DNA of 36,375 bases, taken from the NCBI RefSeq assembly GCF_000286955.2, contig NZ_AJYK02000099.1, positions 1-36,375 of the forward strand, given 5' to 3'. The stretch comes from Vibrio rumoiensis 1S-45. Its GTDB lineage: Bacteria > Pseudomonadota > Gammaproteobacteria > Enterobacterales > Vibrionaceae. This document shows, piece after piece, positions 14,592 through 24,288 of the stretch (its first letter is position 1; every line of letters begins with the position of its first letter). Under the pieces are notes generated by a model. The model ran no database searches. It saw nothing but the letters and a program-made list of their open reading frames with translations, and had not been told where the DNA came from. The position numbers were made by a program, and so were the translations under genes.

Positions 14592-16151
14592 ATGGCGCAC
14601 TCAAAATCGTTTCGACATTCTCTTTCTCACTATAAATCTAAAAAGTTTGTCGGTGTCATTTTATCTCGAGATAAAACACCCATGTCGATTCTATTGCTTT
14701 CTGCCGTCGTTGGTTTGATTGCTGGCTTAATCGGTACATTCTTTGAGATGGGTGTGCATTGGGTAACGGATACTCGCACTGCTTGGCTAAAGCAGGAATT
14801 GAACTCTCTACTTCCTCTTTGGTTATCCGCAATTCTGGTGAGTGCCGCTTTAGCTTTTGTTGGTTACTATTTAGTCAACCGTTTCGCCCCTGAAGCTGCC
14901 GGTTCAGGCATTCCGGAAATTGAAGGTGCGATGGACGGTATTCGCCCTGTTCGTTGGTGGCGCGTTATTCCCGTAAAATTTTTTGGCGGTTTAGGTGCCC
15001 TTGGTTCAGGCATGGTGTTAGGTAGGGAAGGTCCAACGGTACAAATGGGCGGGAATGTTGGCCGTATGGTGTCTGATATTTTCCGCTTAAAAGATCCGGA
15101 TGGGCGTCACTCTCTATTGGCTTGTGGTGCCGCGGGTGGTCTTGCAGCCGCTTTCAATGCGCCGTTGGCTGGCATTATGTTTGTTGTCGAAGAAATGCGT
15201 CCACATTTTCGCTATAACCTACTTTCCATCAAAGCAGTCATTATATCCTCGGTAGTATCAACCATTGTCTTTCGTTCTATACGTGGACAAGATGCCGTCA
15301 TCACCATGCCGCAATACAACCCACCAGATCTGAATACTCTTTGGCTATTTTTAGTGTTGGGGCTTATTTTCGGCGTCTTTGGTGTCATGTTTAATCGCAT
15401 GGTTACTTGGTCGCAAGACATGTTTGTGTTAATTCATAGAAACGATCGCAAACGCTATTTAATTACCGGCACAGCCATTGGTGGCATGTTTGGCTTACTA
15501 CTACTGTATTTACCCGAGCTTACAGGCGGTGGTGTTGAACTCATTCCTGGTGCAACCAATGGCGATTACAGTGTTAGCTTACTTTTAATTCTGTTTCTCG
15601 CTAGGGTTGCTACCACATTACTGTGTTTTGGTTCTGGTGCTCCAGGTGGTATCTTCGCGCCAATGCTGGCGTTAGGCACTTTATTTGGTACTTTCTACGG
15701 TCAAATTGCTTTAAACATTGATCCTTCCCTAAACATTGAGCCAGGTATGTTCGCAATCGCTGGGATGGGAGCCCTCTTTGCCGCAACCGTACGCGCACCT
15801 ATCACTGGTATTTTATTGGTGATTGAAATGACCAATAATTATCACCTTATTTTGCCTCTGACAATAACTACCCTTGGCGCAACAATTATGGCTCAGCTAT
15901 TAGGTGGTCAACCTATTTATACCCAATTGCTCCACCGCACACTGAAAAAAGACAAACTTCAGCAAGGTGATTTACCAACCAATACCGTTATAAAGACAAA
16001 AGAAGAAGCAAATTCAGAAATAAAGGAAACGGCGGATACAAATCAACCTCAGCCAGAAGGACAATCAAAAGAAAATGACAACATCAATGATCTAACCGAT
16101 GAGATAAATACAACGCAGAGGAATGGGAAACCAGTGAAACCTGATGGTTAA
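14592..16151 (+). CDS. clcA: H+/Cl- exchange transporter ClcA
   Basis: 519 residues; an inner-membrane CLC antiporter exchanging two chloride ions for one proton, used in extreme acid resistance. The ion-path motifs are all present: GSGIPE (104-109), GREGPT (144-149) with gating glutamate E146, the proton glutamate E201 in VVEEMRPHFRY, GAPGGIFAP and the chloride-coordinating tyrosine in QPIYTQLL. The membrane core aligns end to end with E. coli ClcA (473 residues). The last 50 or so residues form a hydrophilic, acidic, probably disordered tail rich in E, N, T and Q that E. coli lacks. It has no CBS domains. ATG 14592 has AAAGGA 4-5 bases upstream. Probably a single-gene unit; regulation not visible. 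Confidence 0.95.
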   Translation: MAHSKSFRHSLSHYKSKKFVGVILSRDKTPMSILLLSAVVGLIAGLIGTFFEMGVHWVTDTRTAWLKQELNSLLPLWLSAILVSAALAFVGYYLVNRFAPEAAGSGIPEIEGAMDGIRPVRWWRVIPVKFFGGLGALGSGMVLGREGPTVQMGGNVGRMVSDIFRLKDPDGRHSLLACGAAGGLAAAFNAPLAGIMFVVEEMRPHFRYNLLSIKAVIISSVVSTIVFRSIRGQDAVITMPQYNPPDLNTLWLFLVLGLIFGVFGVMFNRMVTWSQDMFVLIHRNDRKRYLITGTAIGGMFGLLLLYLPELTGGGVELIPGATNGDYSVSLLLILFLARVATTLLCFGSGAPGGIFAPMLALGTLFGTFYGQIALNIDPSLNIEPGMFAIAGMGALFAATVRAPITGILLVIEMTNNYHLILPLTITTLGATIMAQLLGGQPIYTQLLHRTLKKDKLQQGDLPTNTVIKTKEEANSEIKETADTNQPQPEGQSKENDNINDLTDEINTTQRNGKPVKPDG

Positions 16152-16213
16152 GGTATACCAGTGAACGTTAGATTAGTTTTTGATCAATACTTATTGAAAT
16201 ATGGACGGTTCCT

Positions 16214-16666
16214 ATGAAAGTAAAGCACATTGAAGCATTTCAAGTTAAAGGTATAACAATTCGGACAAATAACCAAAATGAAGCTTCGCCATCAAGTGCA
16301 CAAATTGGTTTACTTTGGCATGATTTTAATGAAAAGGTCGCACCATTGATGGCACCTTTTTCGGAAACCTATGGTGTCTACACGGAGTATGAGTCTGATC
16401 ACACCGGTGATTTTGATGTCATTGCATGTACTGATACATTAAGCACTCAACCTACCATTGAGCTTAGCTCGGTCAATATCAATCGTGGTCAATATGCAGT
16501 ATTTACCGCCTCAGGTCCATTACCAGAAACGGTGATTAATCTTTGGATGCAAGTCTGGCAATATTTTTCAGATGAAACGTGCGAACACAAACGTGCTTTT
16601 ACGACTGACTTTGAACATTATGAAGAAGGTAAAGTCTCAGTTTATATCGCATTAGAAATTGAATAA
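16214..16666 (+). CDS. GyrI-like / AraC effector-binding domain protein
   Basis: 150 residues forming one stand-alone GyrI-like small-molecule-binding domain, the fold found at the end of AraC/MerR-type regulators such as Rob and BmrR and in the gyrase inhibitor SbmC. Family-like stretches are the FQVKGITIRT start, GLLWHDF, YGVYTEYESDH followed by DFDVIAC, and RGQYAVFTASGPLPETV ending in a tryptophan-rich helix (LWMQVWQYF). It has no DNA-binding domain, so it probably acts by binding a ligand or partner. It lies 62 bases after clcA on the same strand with GGACGG as ribosome site, and may be co-transcribed. It is followed by a bidirectional terminator. Confidence 0.8.
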   Translation: MKVKHIEAFQVKGITIRTNNQNEASPSSAQIGLLWHDFNEKVAPLMAPFSETYGVYTEYESDHTGDFDVIACTDTLSTQPTIELSSVNINRGQYAVFTASGPLPETVINLWMQVWQYFSDETCEHKRAFTTDFEHYEEGKVSVYIALEIE

Positions 16667-16691
16667 TGTTTAAGTGTTTATGCTTTATACA

Positions 16692-16720
16692 ATAAAAGCC
16701 ACTAACACAGTGGCTTTTAT
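16692..16720. terminator. Bidirectional terminator between GyrI-like gene and ackA
   Basis: ATAAAAGCCACT (16692-16703) and AGTGGCTTTTAT (16709-16720) make a 12-bp perfect stem with a 5-base loop. It ends both convergent genes. Confidence 0.85.
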
Positions 16721-16737
16721 ATTTCGAACCAATAGTC

Positions 16738-17928
16738 TTATTTCATCAGTGCCACAGATTCTTGTGCAATAACAAACTCTTCATTAGTTGGAATTACCAT
16801 TGCAACAGGTGAATCGACAGTAGTGATAATGCCCTCTTCACCAAATCGTGCATCCGCATCCGCTTGTTCATTTTCTTTATAACCAAAGATTTTTAGGTAT
16901 TTTAGAATTTCACGACGAATTGGAAGCGCATTTTCACCAATGCCACCAGTGAAAATAATGCCATCTAAATTGTCTAATGCCACCATGTAAGAACCAATGT
17001 ATTTAGCAACACGATAAGTAAACACTTGGAACGCCAAAGTTGCACCTTCATGTCCCTCTTCCATTGCTTCTAAAATACCACGAGCATCGCTAGTTAAACC
17101 CGACACACCAAGAAAACCTGATTTTTTGTTTAACGTTTCGAATACTTTCTCTTGCGTCCAACCTTTGTTTAACAAAAACTCAATAATACCCGGATCAAGG
17201 TCGCCACAACGAGTACCCATCATCAAACCAGCTAATGGTGTAAAACCCATGCTAGTATCAACACTCTTACCATTTTTAATCGCACAGACCGATGCACCAT
17301 TACCAAGGTGCACTGAAATAAAGCTAGACTCATCAATTGGCTTATTTATCATTTTGGCAGCTTCTCGACTTACGTAGTAATGACTAGTGCCATGGAACCC
17401 ATAACGACGAATACCAAAATCATCATATAAGTTTTTATCTATGGCACCTGTATAAGCTTTAGCTGGCATAGTTTGATGAAATGCAGTATCGAACACTGCA
17501 AATTGTGGCAATGACGGAAAGGCTTTCAATGCTGCTTTAATTCCAGTCACATTAGCAGGCGCATGTAGTGGTGCTAATTCTTTAACCGCCTCAATATCAC
17601 TAAGTACTTGTTCATTAATTTGAACCGTTTTAGTGAATTTTTCTCCACCATGAACGATACGATGTCCAACAGCGATCACAGCATCTGTTAAACCATACTC
17701 ACTTACAATATCAACTAATTTACTGATGGCTAATTGGTGATGATTCTCTTCACCAACAATTGATACGTGTTGTTTATTTCCTTGGTATTTCCAACTCATG
17801 CGAGAGTCTTCTAATCCAAAACACTCACCTAATCCAGTTAAAATGGCATCCCCAGATTTTGAATCGATAACGGCAAATTTAAGCGATGAACTGCCCGAGT
17901 TGATAACTAATACATATTGATTTGACAT
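16738..17928 (-). CDS. ackA: Acetate kinase
   Basis: 396 residues, normal length. Converts acetyl phosphate and ADP to acetate and ATP in the cytosol. Family motifs are clear: NSGSSSLKF (10-18), HRIVHGGEKF with the substrate arginine, FDTAFHQTMP with the catalytic aspartate, YGFHGTSHYYV, HLGNGASV and FTGGIGEN. There is no phosphotransacetylase gene beside it, unlike the usual ackA-pta operon, so this is likely a second, stand-alone acetate kinase of the kind vibrios carry (ackA2). ATG 17928 follows AAAGAG at suitable distance. The nearly 400 bases upstream hold its promoter and the deaD terminator; nothing else is seen there. Confidence 0.95.
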   Translation of the reverse strand: MSNQYVLVINSGSSSLKFAVIDSKSGDAILTGLGECFGLEDSRMSWKYQGNKQHVSIVGEENHHQLAISKLVDIVSEYGLTDAVIAVGHRIVHGGEKFTKTVQINEQVLSDIEAVKELAPLHAPANVTGIKAALKAFPSLPQFAVFDTAFHQTMPAKAYTGAIDKNLYDDFGIRRYGFHGTSHYYVSREAAKMINKPIDESSFISVHLGNGASVCAIKNGKSVDTSMGFTPLAGLMMGTRCGDLDPGIIEFLLNKGWTQEKVFETLNKKSGFLGVSGLTSDARGILEAMEEGHEGATLAFQVFTYRVAKYIGSYMVALDNLDGIIFTGGIGENALPIRREILKYLKIFGYKENEQADADARFGEEGIITTVDSPVAMVIPTNEEFVIAQESVALMK

Positions 17929-18257
17929 GAGTATTCTCTTTGCTGTGATTGTTGAGAGATGAATTTCATTTTGATGATAATGAATTCACCATACCATTAT
18001 TCAATAATTTTTTAATCTTTCAACTTTTTTTAGTTAAAAAATGGATTTTGTACAAATTGGCTTGATCTAAAACAAAGGATGATTTCTTTTAAACTTTAAA
18101 TAAATTCGATGTCATTTATGTGTCATATAAGGAATAAAGAAAAGCTTTAAGGAAGGTGGGTATTCAAACTGGCTCAATGATATAAAAGTTTAACTGCTAG
18201 TTCGTTGGTTTAGCCTAGTAATGCAACATTTAAAAATAGATTAGATTCAATACACAA

Positions 18258-18289
18258 AAAGCCGAGACACATGACTGTATCTCGGCTTT
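18258..18289 (-). terminator. Intrinsic terminator of deaD
   Basis: AAAGCCGAGA (18258-18267) and TCTCGGCTTT (18280-18289) pair around a 12-base loop. On the minus strand the stem ends in a T-run. It lies 30 bases after the deaD stop. Confidence 0.8.
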
Positions 18290-18318
18290 CTTTATTCAAA
18301 TTTACTTATTAAATTGAA

Positions 18319-20196
18319 TTATGCGTCGCGGCTTGGACGTGCAGCTGGTTTGCTCTTAGGGCCACGGTTGCGATCGAAACGACGCTCGCCATTGCCTGCT
18401 GATGCACCAGCGCCACCTTCACGACGACCACGATGACCTTCACCGCCGCGTCCACCACGAGGAGCACCGTCACGACGTGGAGCACCACCTGTACGAGGGC
18501 CACGAGATTCACGGAAGTCATCAAAATCACACACAACCGCGCCTACTTCTTTCTGGCGAATACGTAATTTTTTCAATTTACCAGCAACTTCCGATGTCAT
18601 TGCTTTTGGAAGCTGAACAAAGGTATGACCTTGAGCCAGTTTAATGGCACCAATTGAATGCTTAGTTAAGCCAAGTTCGTTTGCAAGTGCGCCAACGATA
18701 TCTTTAACTTGAACGCCACTATCACGGCCAACTTGTAATTGGTAAGTATCCCAATCTTGCTTAGTACCACCAAATGAGCGGCCACCGTCACGTCCAGCAG
18801 GACCAGCATCACGTGGATTATCACGACGTTCTTTACGACGCTTACTATCACGCTCAATGGCTTCGATCATAGGGTCAGCGCCAGTGTAGAACAATGGACG
18901 TTTACCTTGCTGACGTTGTAATAAGATAGCAGCTAATGTTGCAGCATCAACTTCTAATGAAACTTGAAGCTTTTCAATTAATTCAGCAAATTTTTCAATA
19001 GTGTTGCTTGTTTTTTCTGCTTCTAATTCAGCGCTTAACTTAATAAGGCGAGCTTCTGCTACTTTATCGCGGTTAGGAAGTTGAATCTCTTCCATGCTTG
19101 ATTTAGTCACACGCTCAATGGTGCGAAGCATACGAATTTGGTTAGTACGAACCAACAATACCGCTTTACCAGTACGTCCAGCACGACCAGTACGGCCAAT
19201 ACGGTGGATGTATGATTCAGTATCAAATGGGATATCGTAGTTGAATACGTGAGTAATACGAGGTACATCAAGACCACGAGCAACAACGTCAGTAGCAACA
19301 AGAATATCGATCACGCCACGTTTGATGTTATCAACAGTACGTTCACGTTGTGCTTGAGGAATATCACCGTGCAACGCAGCAGATTTAAAGCCACGAGCCG
19401 ATAACCAATCAGATAAACGCTCAGTATCTTGACGAGTACGAACGAATACGATTGACGCATCAGTATCTTCTGTTTCAAGTAGACGAGACATAGCTTCGTC
19501 TTTTTCTACACCTTTCACTACCCAGTATTGTTGCTCAACTTTAGCAACAGTACGGTTTTCACCAGCAACATCAACGCGAGCTGGATTACGTAGGAAACGG
19601 TCAACAATGGTTTTAACCATAGGAGGCATAGTTGCTGAGAATAATACGCGTTGCGCAGATTCTGGAGCTTGTTCCATGATCCATGTTACATCATCAACAA
19701 AGCCCATTTTCAGCATTTCATCGGCTTCATCAAGAACGAACGTTTTTACTTCGTCTAAGTGAAGAGTACGACGATTAATTAAATCTTTAACACGACCAGG
19801 AGTACCAACCACAATGTGTGAGCCATTTTTTAGCGCACGCATTTGGTCAACAATTGAAGCACCACCGTAGATTTCAATAACCTTTAAGCCTTTAATTTTT
19901 TGGCCAAGAGTTTTGATTTCTGCTGCAACTTGGATAGCAAGTTCGCGGGTAGGTGCCATTACGATGGCTTGTGGTTTATGTTGACCTAGGTCGATTTTGT
20001 TTAGAACGGGTAAAGAGAAAGCGGCTGTTTTACCAGTACCGGTTTGTGCTTTACCTAGCGCATCTTTACCTTCCAAAAGGAAAGGAATAGAAGCGGCCTG
20101 AATTGGAGTTGGTGTATCAAAGCCCATCGCGTTAAGTGCAGATAGAAGGTTTTCGTTAAGATCCAGATCGACGAATTTGATTTGATTTTCTGACAT
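18319..20196 (-). CDS. deaD: Cold-shock DEAD-box RNA helicase DeaD/CsdA
   Basis: 625 residues. An ATP-dependent RNA helicase acting in ribosome assembly, mRNA unwinding and decay, especially in the cold. Motifs in order: Q motif (GFDTPTPIQ), Walker A AQTGTGKT (50-57), PTRELAIQ, DEAD (VLDEADEML), SATMP, and motif VI HRIGRTGRAGR. After the two RecA-like domains come a helical dimerisation region (about 370-450), a DbpA-type RNA-binding domain (about 485-560) and an RGG-rich basic tail (575-625), the CsdA layout. ATG 20196 follows AGGAA. It faces away from rnb across 484 bases; E. coli csdA has a long 5' leader and the same may hold here. A degradosome link with the neighbouring RNase gene is only suggested by position. 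Confidence 0.95.
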   Translation of the reverse strand: MSENQIKFVDLDLNENLLSALNAMGFDTPTPIQAASIPFLLEGKDALGKAQTGTGKTAAFSLPVLNKIDLGQHKPQAIVMAPTRELAIQVAAEIKTLGQKIKGLKVIEIYGGASIVDQMRALKNGSHIVVGTPGRVKDLINRRTLHLDEVKTFVLDEADEMLKMGFVDDVTWIMEQAPESAQRVLFSATMPPMVKTIVDRFLRNPARVDVAGENRTVAKVEQQYWVVKGVEKDEAMSRLLETEDTDASIVFVRTRQDTERLSDWLSARGFKSAALHGDIPQAQRERTVDNIKRGVIDILVATDVVARGLDVPRITHVFNYDIPFDTESYIHRIGRTGRAGRTGKAVLLVRTNQIRMLRTIERVTKSSMEEIQLPNRDKVAEARLIKLSAELEAEKTSNTIEKFAELIEKLQVSLEVDAATLAAILLQRQQGKRPLFYTGADPMIEAIERDSKRRKERRDNPRDAGPAGRDGGRSFGGTKQDWDTYQLQVGRDSGVQVKDIVGALANELGLTKHSIGAIKLAQGHTFVQLPKAMTSEVAGKLKKLRIRQKEVGAVVCDFDDFRESRGPRTGGAPRRDGAPRGGRGGEGHRGRREGGAGASAGNGERRFDRNRGPKSKPAARPSRDA

Positions 20197-20680
20197 GGGG
20201 TTCCTACTTATTTAAGGAAAATTTCGGTCCCATTAAGCTCAACTACCTCTAATACCTACCCTAACTTCGTGTTCCATAAAAATCATGGATTAGGTAGAAA
20301 ACGCCTTAAGCTGTTTCGGGACATCATTAAGGGAGGCGCATTCTGCCTGATAAACACAAAAAAAGCCAGGAAAATTTGAATTTCATCACATTTTCGTTCA
20401 AACAAGCCCAAATGTCATACAAAGTTGCTATTTCGCTTTGTTTTCTGGACGTCTGGAGTTCCATGATTTTAAATTTTATCGTGACTGGCTTCATCATCAG
20501 GCTTTTATTGTCCCTAGTACTCAAAACCCTAAACCCATAAGGTATAAAACTCGTAATTAATTGGTAATCATACTTTGCAATGATTATAGTGTGCTGAGTA
20601 CTATCCTCTAGTAACCTCAAGATGCAGTTTTAACTCGCCCTTTGGGTATTTTTCCAATTATCTTATAAAGAATTGATCAC
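20197..20680. promoter_or_regulatory. Long divergent intergenic region between deaD and rnb
   Basis: 484 bases must carry the promoters of both genes. Over 300 bases next to deaD would suit a long structured leader, as known for cold-shock helicase mRNA. A 97-codon minus-strand frame here (20327-20620) has unconvincing composition and I do not call it a gene. The part next to rnb (about 20605-20652) contains an interspersed repeat. Confidence 0.5.
20605..20652. repeat. Short intergenic repeat, copy 2
   Basis: Contains ACCTCAAGATGCAGTTTTAA and, further on, CTTTGGGTAT, the inverse of the ATACCCAAG that begins other copies. It matches the ACTTCAAGGTGCAGTTTTA portion of copy 1. Confidence 0.5.
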
Positions 20681-22711
20681 ATGTTTTCAGACAACCCTCT
20701 ACTTGCTCAGCTTAAACAACAAATGAAAGAAACCTTGCCTAAAAAAGAAGGCACCGTTAAAGCCACAGATAAAAGCTTTGGGTTTCTAGAAGTAGATAGC
20801 AAAACCAGTTATTTCATTCCACCAGCTTCCATGAAGAAATGCATTCATGGCGATAAAGTGATTGCGATCATCCGTTCTGAAAATGATAAAGAAAGCGCAG
20901 AACCTGATGAACTTGTTGAACCCGCTCTTACACGCTTTGTTGCTCGTGTGAAAAAATTCAAAGGCCGTTTGAATGTCGTGCCAGATCATCCTCAATTAAA
21001 AAAGCTATCTTTAAAAGCCAAAGCACGTAAAGGTGTCAACCCTGAAACCTTAAATGAAGGTGACTGGGTAGTCGCTCATTTAGTTGAACATCCTCTCATG
21101 TCGGATAACACTAACGATCAATTTTTGGCAGAAATTTCAGAAAAAATCACCGATTCCGATGACAAAATAGCGCCATGGTGGGTAACACTGGCTCAGAATG
21201 ATTTGCCTAACTGCGAGCCTAAAGGCTTAGAAAATGGCGAAGAATGGCAATTAAAAGATGATGAAGACCTACAACGTATCGATTTAACCAATACTCCCTT
21301 TGTGACCATTGATGGTGAATCCACCAAAGATATGGATGATGCTCTATACGCAGAAGAAACAGACAATGGTGATTTTAAATTAACCATCGCCATCGCCGAT
21401 CCTACGGCTTACATCACCCCTGATTCAGATATGGATAAAGTAGCACGTAAACGTGGTTTCACTATTTATCTACCAGGCCGTAATATTCCAATGTTACCTC
21501 GTGATTTAGCCGATGATCTTTGCTCTTTAAAGCAAGACGAACTACGTGCCGCATTATGCTGTAGCGTTACAGTTTCAAAAGATGGTGTGATTGGTTCGGA
21601 CATTCAATTTTTCGCAGCCACAATCAAATCTCATGCACGCTTAGCTTACGACCATGTCTCTGATTGGTTAGAAACTGGAAACAGCGAAGTTTGGCAACCT
21701 AGTGAAACAATCGCAAAAGTAGTCAAAACATTGCATAAATTTGCCCAAGCTCGCAGTGAATGGCGAATCAATAATGCTGTTGTATTCCCAGACCGTCCTG
21801 ATTATCGTTTTGAATTAAGTGACGATAACGATGTTGTAGCTATTCATGCCGATATGCGCCGAACGGCCAATAAGCTGGTTGAAGAATCAATGATTACCGC
21901 CAACATCTGTGCAGGTACAGCCTTAAAATCAAAATTCAATTCTGGCATTTTTAACACGCACGCAGGCTTTAAAGAAGACAAACTAAAAGATGTAATTGAA
22001 CTGGTAAATCCAGATAGCGAACTGCCATTTACGGTTGAATCAATTTCCACACTTGAAGGTTTTAGCGCACTTCGCCGTTGGTTAGCCCAGCAAGATGCCC
22101 GTTATATCGACAACCGAATCCGTAAATGCCAAGCTTATAGCGAGATCAATCATCTGCCCGAAGCTCACTACGCAATGGGTCTAGATATTTATGCGACCTG
22201 GACATCCCCTATTCGTAAATATGGCGACATGATCAACCACCGTATGCTCAAAGCACTCGTATTAGATAAAGCACCAGTGCAAGTACCTGATGAAAGTGTC
22301 GGTGAAGAGTTATCACTCTGCCGCCGTTATCATGGCATGGCAGAACGTAATGTTGGTGATTGGTTATACGCACGTACGCTTATCAATGAACCTGAAAATG
22401 GCACATTATATCAAGCAGAAATATTTGATATTAACCGTGCAGGTGCACGAGCACGCTTACTAGAAAACGGCGCTGCTGTCTTCATTCCTTGTTCTCAAAT
22501 CATCGATAACAAAGAAAGGATCTCAGCCTCTCGTGAACTTGGTACCATTGAAATTGATAAAAACATTGAATTTAAACTCGGTGATACCATTGAAGTCAGC
22601 TTAGTTAATGTCAGCTTAGACAACCGAAACATTATCGCGAAACCAACACAAACTTTTGCCCCTCTTGAAGAAAAAGTTGAAGCTAATACGCAAGAGATAA
22701 GCGAAGAGTAA
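20681..22711 (+). CDS. rnb: Exoribonuclease II
   Basis: 676 residues against 644 in E. coli. RNase II degrades single-stranded RNA 3' to 5' and takes part in mRNA turnover. Two N-terminal cold-shock RNA-binding domains (about 20-170) precede the RNB catalytic domain (about 190-540). Four metal-binding aspartates are visible in [11 protein letters not shown]211, D217, D219 and D220. The C-terminal S1 domain covers about 570-655 ([15 protein letters not shown]), followed by a short acidic tail. The extra length is mainly this tail and small insertions. ATG 20681 has only a weak AAAGAA site. Divergent from deaD. Ends at a bidirectional terminator. Confidence 0.95.
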   Translation: MFSDNPLLAQLKQQMKETLPKKEGTVKATDKSFGFLEVDSKTSYFIPPASMKKCIHGDKVIAIIRSENDKESAEPDELVEPALTRFVARVKKFKGRLNVVPDHPQLKKLSLKAKARKGVNPETLNEGDWVVAHLVEHPLMSDNTNDQFLAEISEKITDSDDKIAPWWVTLAQNDLPNCEPKGLENGEEWQLKDDEDLQRIDLTNTPFVTIDGESTKDMDDALYAEETDNGDFKLTIAIADPTAYITPDSDMDKVARKRGFTIYLPGRNIPMLPRDLADDLCSLKQDELRAALCCSVTVSKDGVIGSDIQFFAATIKSHARLAYDHVSDWLETGNSEVWQPSETIAKVVKTLHKFAQARSEWRINNAVVFPDRPDYRFELSDDNDVVAIHADMRRTANKLVEESMITANICAGTALKSKFNSGIFNTHAGFKEDKLKDVIELVNPDSELPFTVESISTLEGFSALRRWLAQQDARYIDNRIRKCQAYSEINHLPEAHYAMGLDIYATWTSPIRKYGDMINHRMLKALVLDKAPVQVPDESVGEELSLCRRYHGMAERNVGDWLYARTLINEPENGTLYQAEIFDINRAGARARLLENGAAVFIPCSQIIDNKERISASRELGTIEIDKNIEFKLGDTIEVSLVNVSLDNRNIIAKPTQTFAPLEEKVEANTQEISEE

Positions 22712-22745
22712 TGAGCAGGCAATACACCTAAATCTCATTCATACC

Positions 22746-22789
22746 AAAACGCAGCTCAATTAAAATACATAATTGAAGCTGCGTTTTTT
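22746..22789. terminator. Bidirectional terminator after rnb
   Basis: AAAACGCAGC and GCTGCGTTTTTT pair at the base, with a second AATT stem above (22756-22774), then six T. It also suits the DUF3024-type gene that ends at 22850 on the other strand. Confidence 0.85.
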
Positions 22790-22849
22790 GATCGTATTTA
22801 TCAAACAACGAAGGCCCGGAAGAACAAATAAGAGGTAGCAATTAAACAA

Positions 22850-23206
22850 CTAAACCCAGATGCATTCTTCTTTATCTTTTTCGATAAGTTCAATCAATTG
22901 GATAGGATCTTGGCTACGCGGGGTGGAGGTATGCGGTTTCCATTCTGGCTGTTCATTGTTGGTACTTAAGCGGCGAACAAACAATCGCCATTCTCGTTTA
23001 TCTTTATAAAAAATGAGTTTTGCTACATCATACATGTGGCTGCAGTGCATCGAGTCTACTGAAAAAACGGCTTTTGAAAAAACCACATGCGTTTCCCCAA
23101 AATCAAAACATGCTTTTCCTTGTGCAACTGGCACACTTTCATTTCGATAATGACAAAGTTCTTCCGCCCTTTTGGTAATGCGACGCCATTCTAGTTCAGA
23201 AATCAT
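22850..23206 (-). CDS. Small conserved protein, probable DUF3024 family
   Basis: 118 residues, no signal peptide or membrane segment. The layout (a helical N-terminus ISELEWRRITKRAEELC, a beta-rich middle with HVVFSKAVF, VAKLIFYKDKREWRLFVRR, and a closing helix IQLIELIEKDKEECIWV) fits small gamma-proteobacterial proteins assigned to DUF3024; no function is known to me. Start ATG 23206 has a strong GAGGTG site. Single gene, convergent with rnb. Confidence 0.6.
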   Translation of the reverse strand: MISELEWRRITKRAEELCHYRNESVPVAQGKACFDFGETHVVFSKAVFSVDSMHCSHMYDVAKLIFYKDKREWRLFVRRLSTNNEQPEWKPHTSTPRSQDPIQLIELIEKDKEECIWV

Positions 23207-23228
23207 GATTCACCTCTTCAATAGAGTA

Positions 23229-23262
23229 TATACCCAAGCTCGCTTCAAGGTGTAAAATTCAG
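23229..23262. repeat. Short intergenic repeat, copy 3
   Basis: Reads TATATACCCAAGCTCGCTTC then AAGGTGTAAAATTC. It shares TATATACC(C/T)AAG and CTTCAAGGTG with copy 1. Confidence 0.5.
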
Positions 23263-23321
23263 ATCTCTTTCTAAGCTTTATGAAAAAATCTTGTGCACCT
23301 TCCCAACCCGCCCTTCCCCTT

Positions 23322-23354
23322 AAGTCACAAAAATGTCACATAAACGACATACAA
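23322..23354 (+). promoter_or_regulatory. Pho-box-like array of three 11-bp units
   Basis: AAGTCACAAAA (23322-23332), ATGTCACATAA (23333-23343) and ACGACATACAA (23344-23354) follow each other without a gap, each with a GTCA/GACA core and an A-rich spacer, as in PhoB sites built from CTGTCAT plus four A/T bases. The array ends 36 bases before the PstS-like gene. Matches are imperfect; the spacing is exact. Confidence 0.55.
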
Positions 23355-23390
23355 TTAGCGTTACATTATTTATAAATTTCGGAGATCCAC

Positions 23391-24209
23391 ATGTTACGAG
23401 TGTTACTCGCCAGCCTATTATCTTCCTTAGTGCTACTGCCTACGGTTCAAGCAAAACAAATCACTGTTTCAGGCTCAACGTCTGTCACGCGAGTGATGGA
23501 TGTACTTGCTGAAAAATACAATCAAGCACATCCTGATGATTACATTGCAGTTCAAGGTGTTGATTCAACCGCTGGCATTATTTTAGCCATGAAAGGGGTT
23601 GCAGACTTAGGCATGAGCTCTCGCTACTTAACGGAAGCTGAAGCCAGCGACAAAGTAACAATTGTTCCTATTGCTTTTGATGGGCTTGCCGTCGCCACGA
23701 ATATCGCAAACCCAGTTTCAAGCTTAACTCGTGATCAATTGGCTAAAATTTATCTCGGTGAGATTACTAACTGGAAAGAAGTGGGTGGTCATGATCAAGC
23801 CATTGCTGTGGTGACTCGTGAGGCTTCATCGGGATCTCGTTACAGCTTTGAAAGTTTACTCGGTTTAACAAAAGTGGTTAATGATCAAAGCGTGTCGAAT
23901 ATCAATCCAAAAAATCTTGTTGTAAACAGTAATGGCATGATGAAAACGCTAATCAATCACAACCCGCAAGCCATTGGTTTTGTTTCGATGGGATCGATCG
24001 ATAAATCAATCAAAGCGATTAAATTTGATAATGTAGAACCAACACAAGACAATATTGCGACAAGCAGTTACAAACTCTCCCGCCCTTTTCTTGTCGTTTA
24101 TCAAAAAGATCATTTAGAAGCGCGTGCTAAGAAATTTTTAGATTATGTCACGTCTAAAGAAGGCCAAGCACTAATCGAAAGTTATGGCTACACGCCAATC
24201 AAACAGTAA
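23391..24209 (+). CDS. PstS-like phosphate-binding protein
   Basis: 272 residues. A periplasmic solute-binding protein of the phosphate ABC-transport family. A Sec signal peptide (about 1-21, cleavage after VQA) is followed by VSGSTSVTRVMDVLAEKY, the phosphate-binding loop. DSTAGIILAMKGVADLGMSSR and REASSGSRYSFESLL supply further ligand contacts, all typical of PstS. No pstCAB genes are beside it, so this is an orphan binding protein serving a transporter elsewhere, or a phosphate sensor or scavenger. The Pho-box-like array upstream suggests phosphate-starvation induction. ATG 23391 follows GGAG at 6 bases. Confidence 0.9.
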   Translation: MLRVLLASLLSSLVLLPTVQAKQITVSGSTSVTRVMDVLAEKYNQAHPDDYIAVQGVDSTAGIILAMKGVADLGMSSRYLTEAEASDKVTIVPIAFDGLAVATNIANPVSSLTRDQLAKIYLGEITNWKEVGGHDQAIAVVTREASSGSRYSFESLLGLTKVVNDQSVSNINPKNLVVNSNGMMKTLINHNPQAIGFVSMGSIDKSIKAIKFDNVEPTQDNIATSSYKLSRPFLVVYQKDHLEARAKKFLDYVTSKEGQALIESYGYTPIKQ

Positions 24210-24239
24210 TTAATGAGTTTTACTTCTCGTTAAAATAAC

Positions 24240-24266
24240 AAAAGGCCTTAATCAATAAGGCCTTTT
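24240..24266. terminator. Bidirectional terminator after PstS-like gene
   Basis: AAAAGGCCTTA (24240-24250) and TAAGGCCTTTT (24256-24266) form an 11-bp perfect stem with a 5-base loop, between convergent genes. Confidence 0.85.
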
Positions 24267-24288
24267 GGGTATCTAAGTCAATACAATC

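Noticed and set aside
20327..20620. 97-codon minus-strand open frame in the deaD leader
   Set aside because: Composition is unlike a soluble or membrane protein, no ribosome site, overlaps a repeat, and sits where a long deaD leader is expected.
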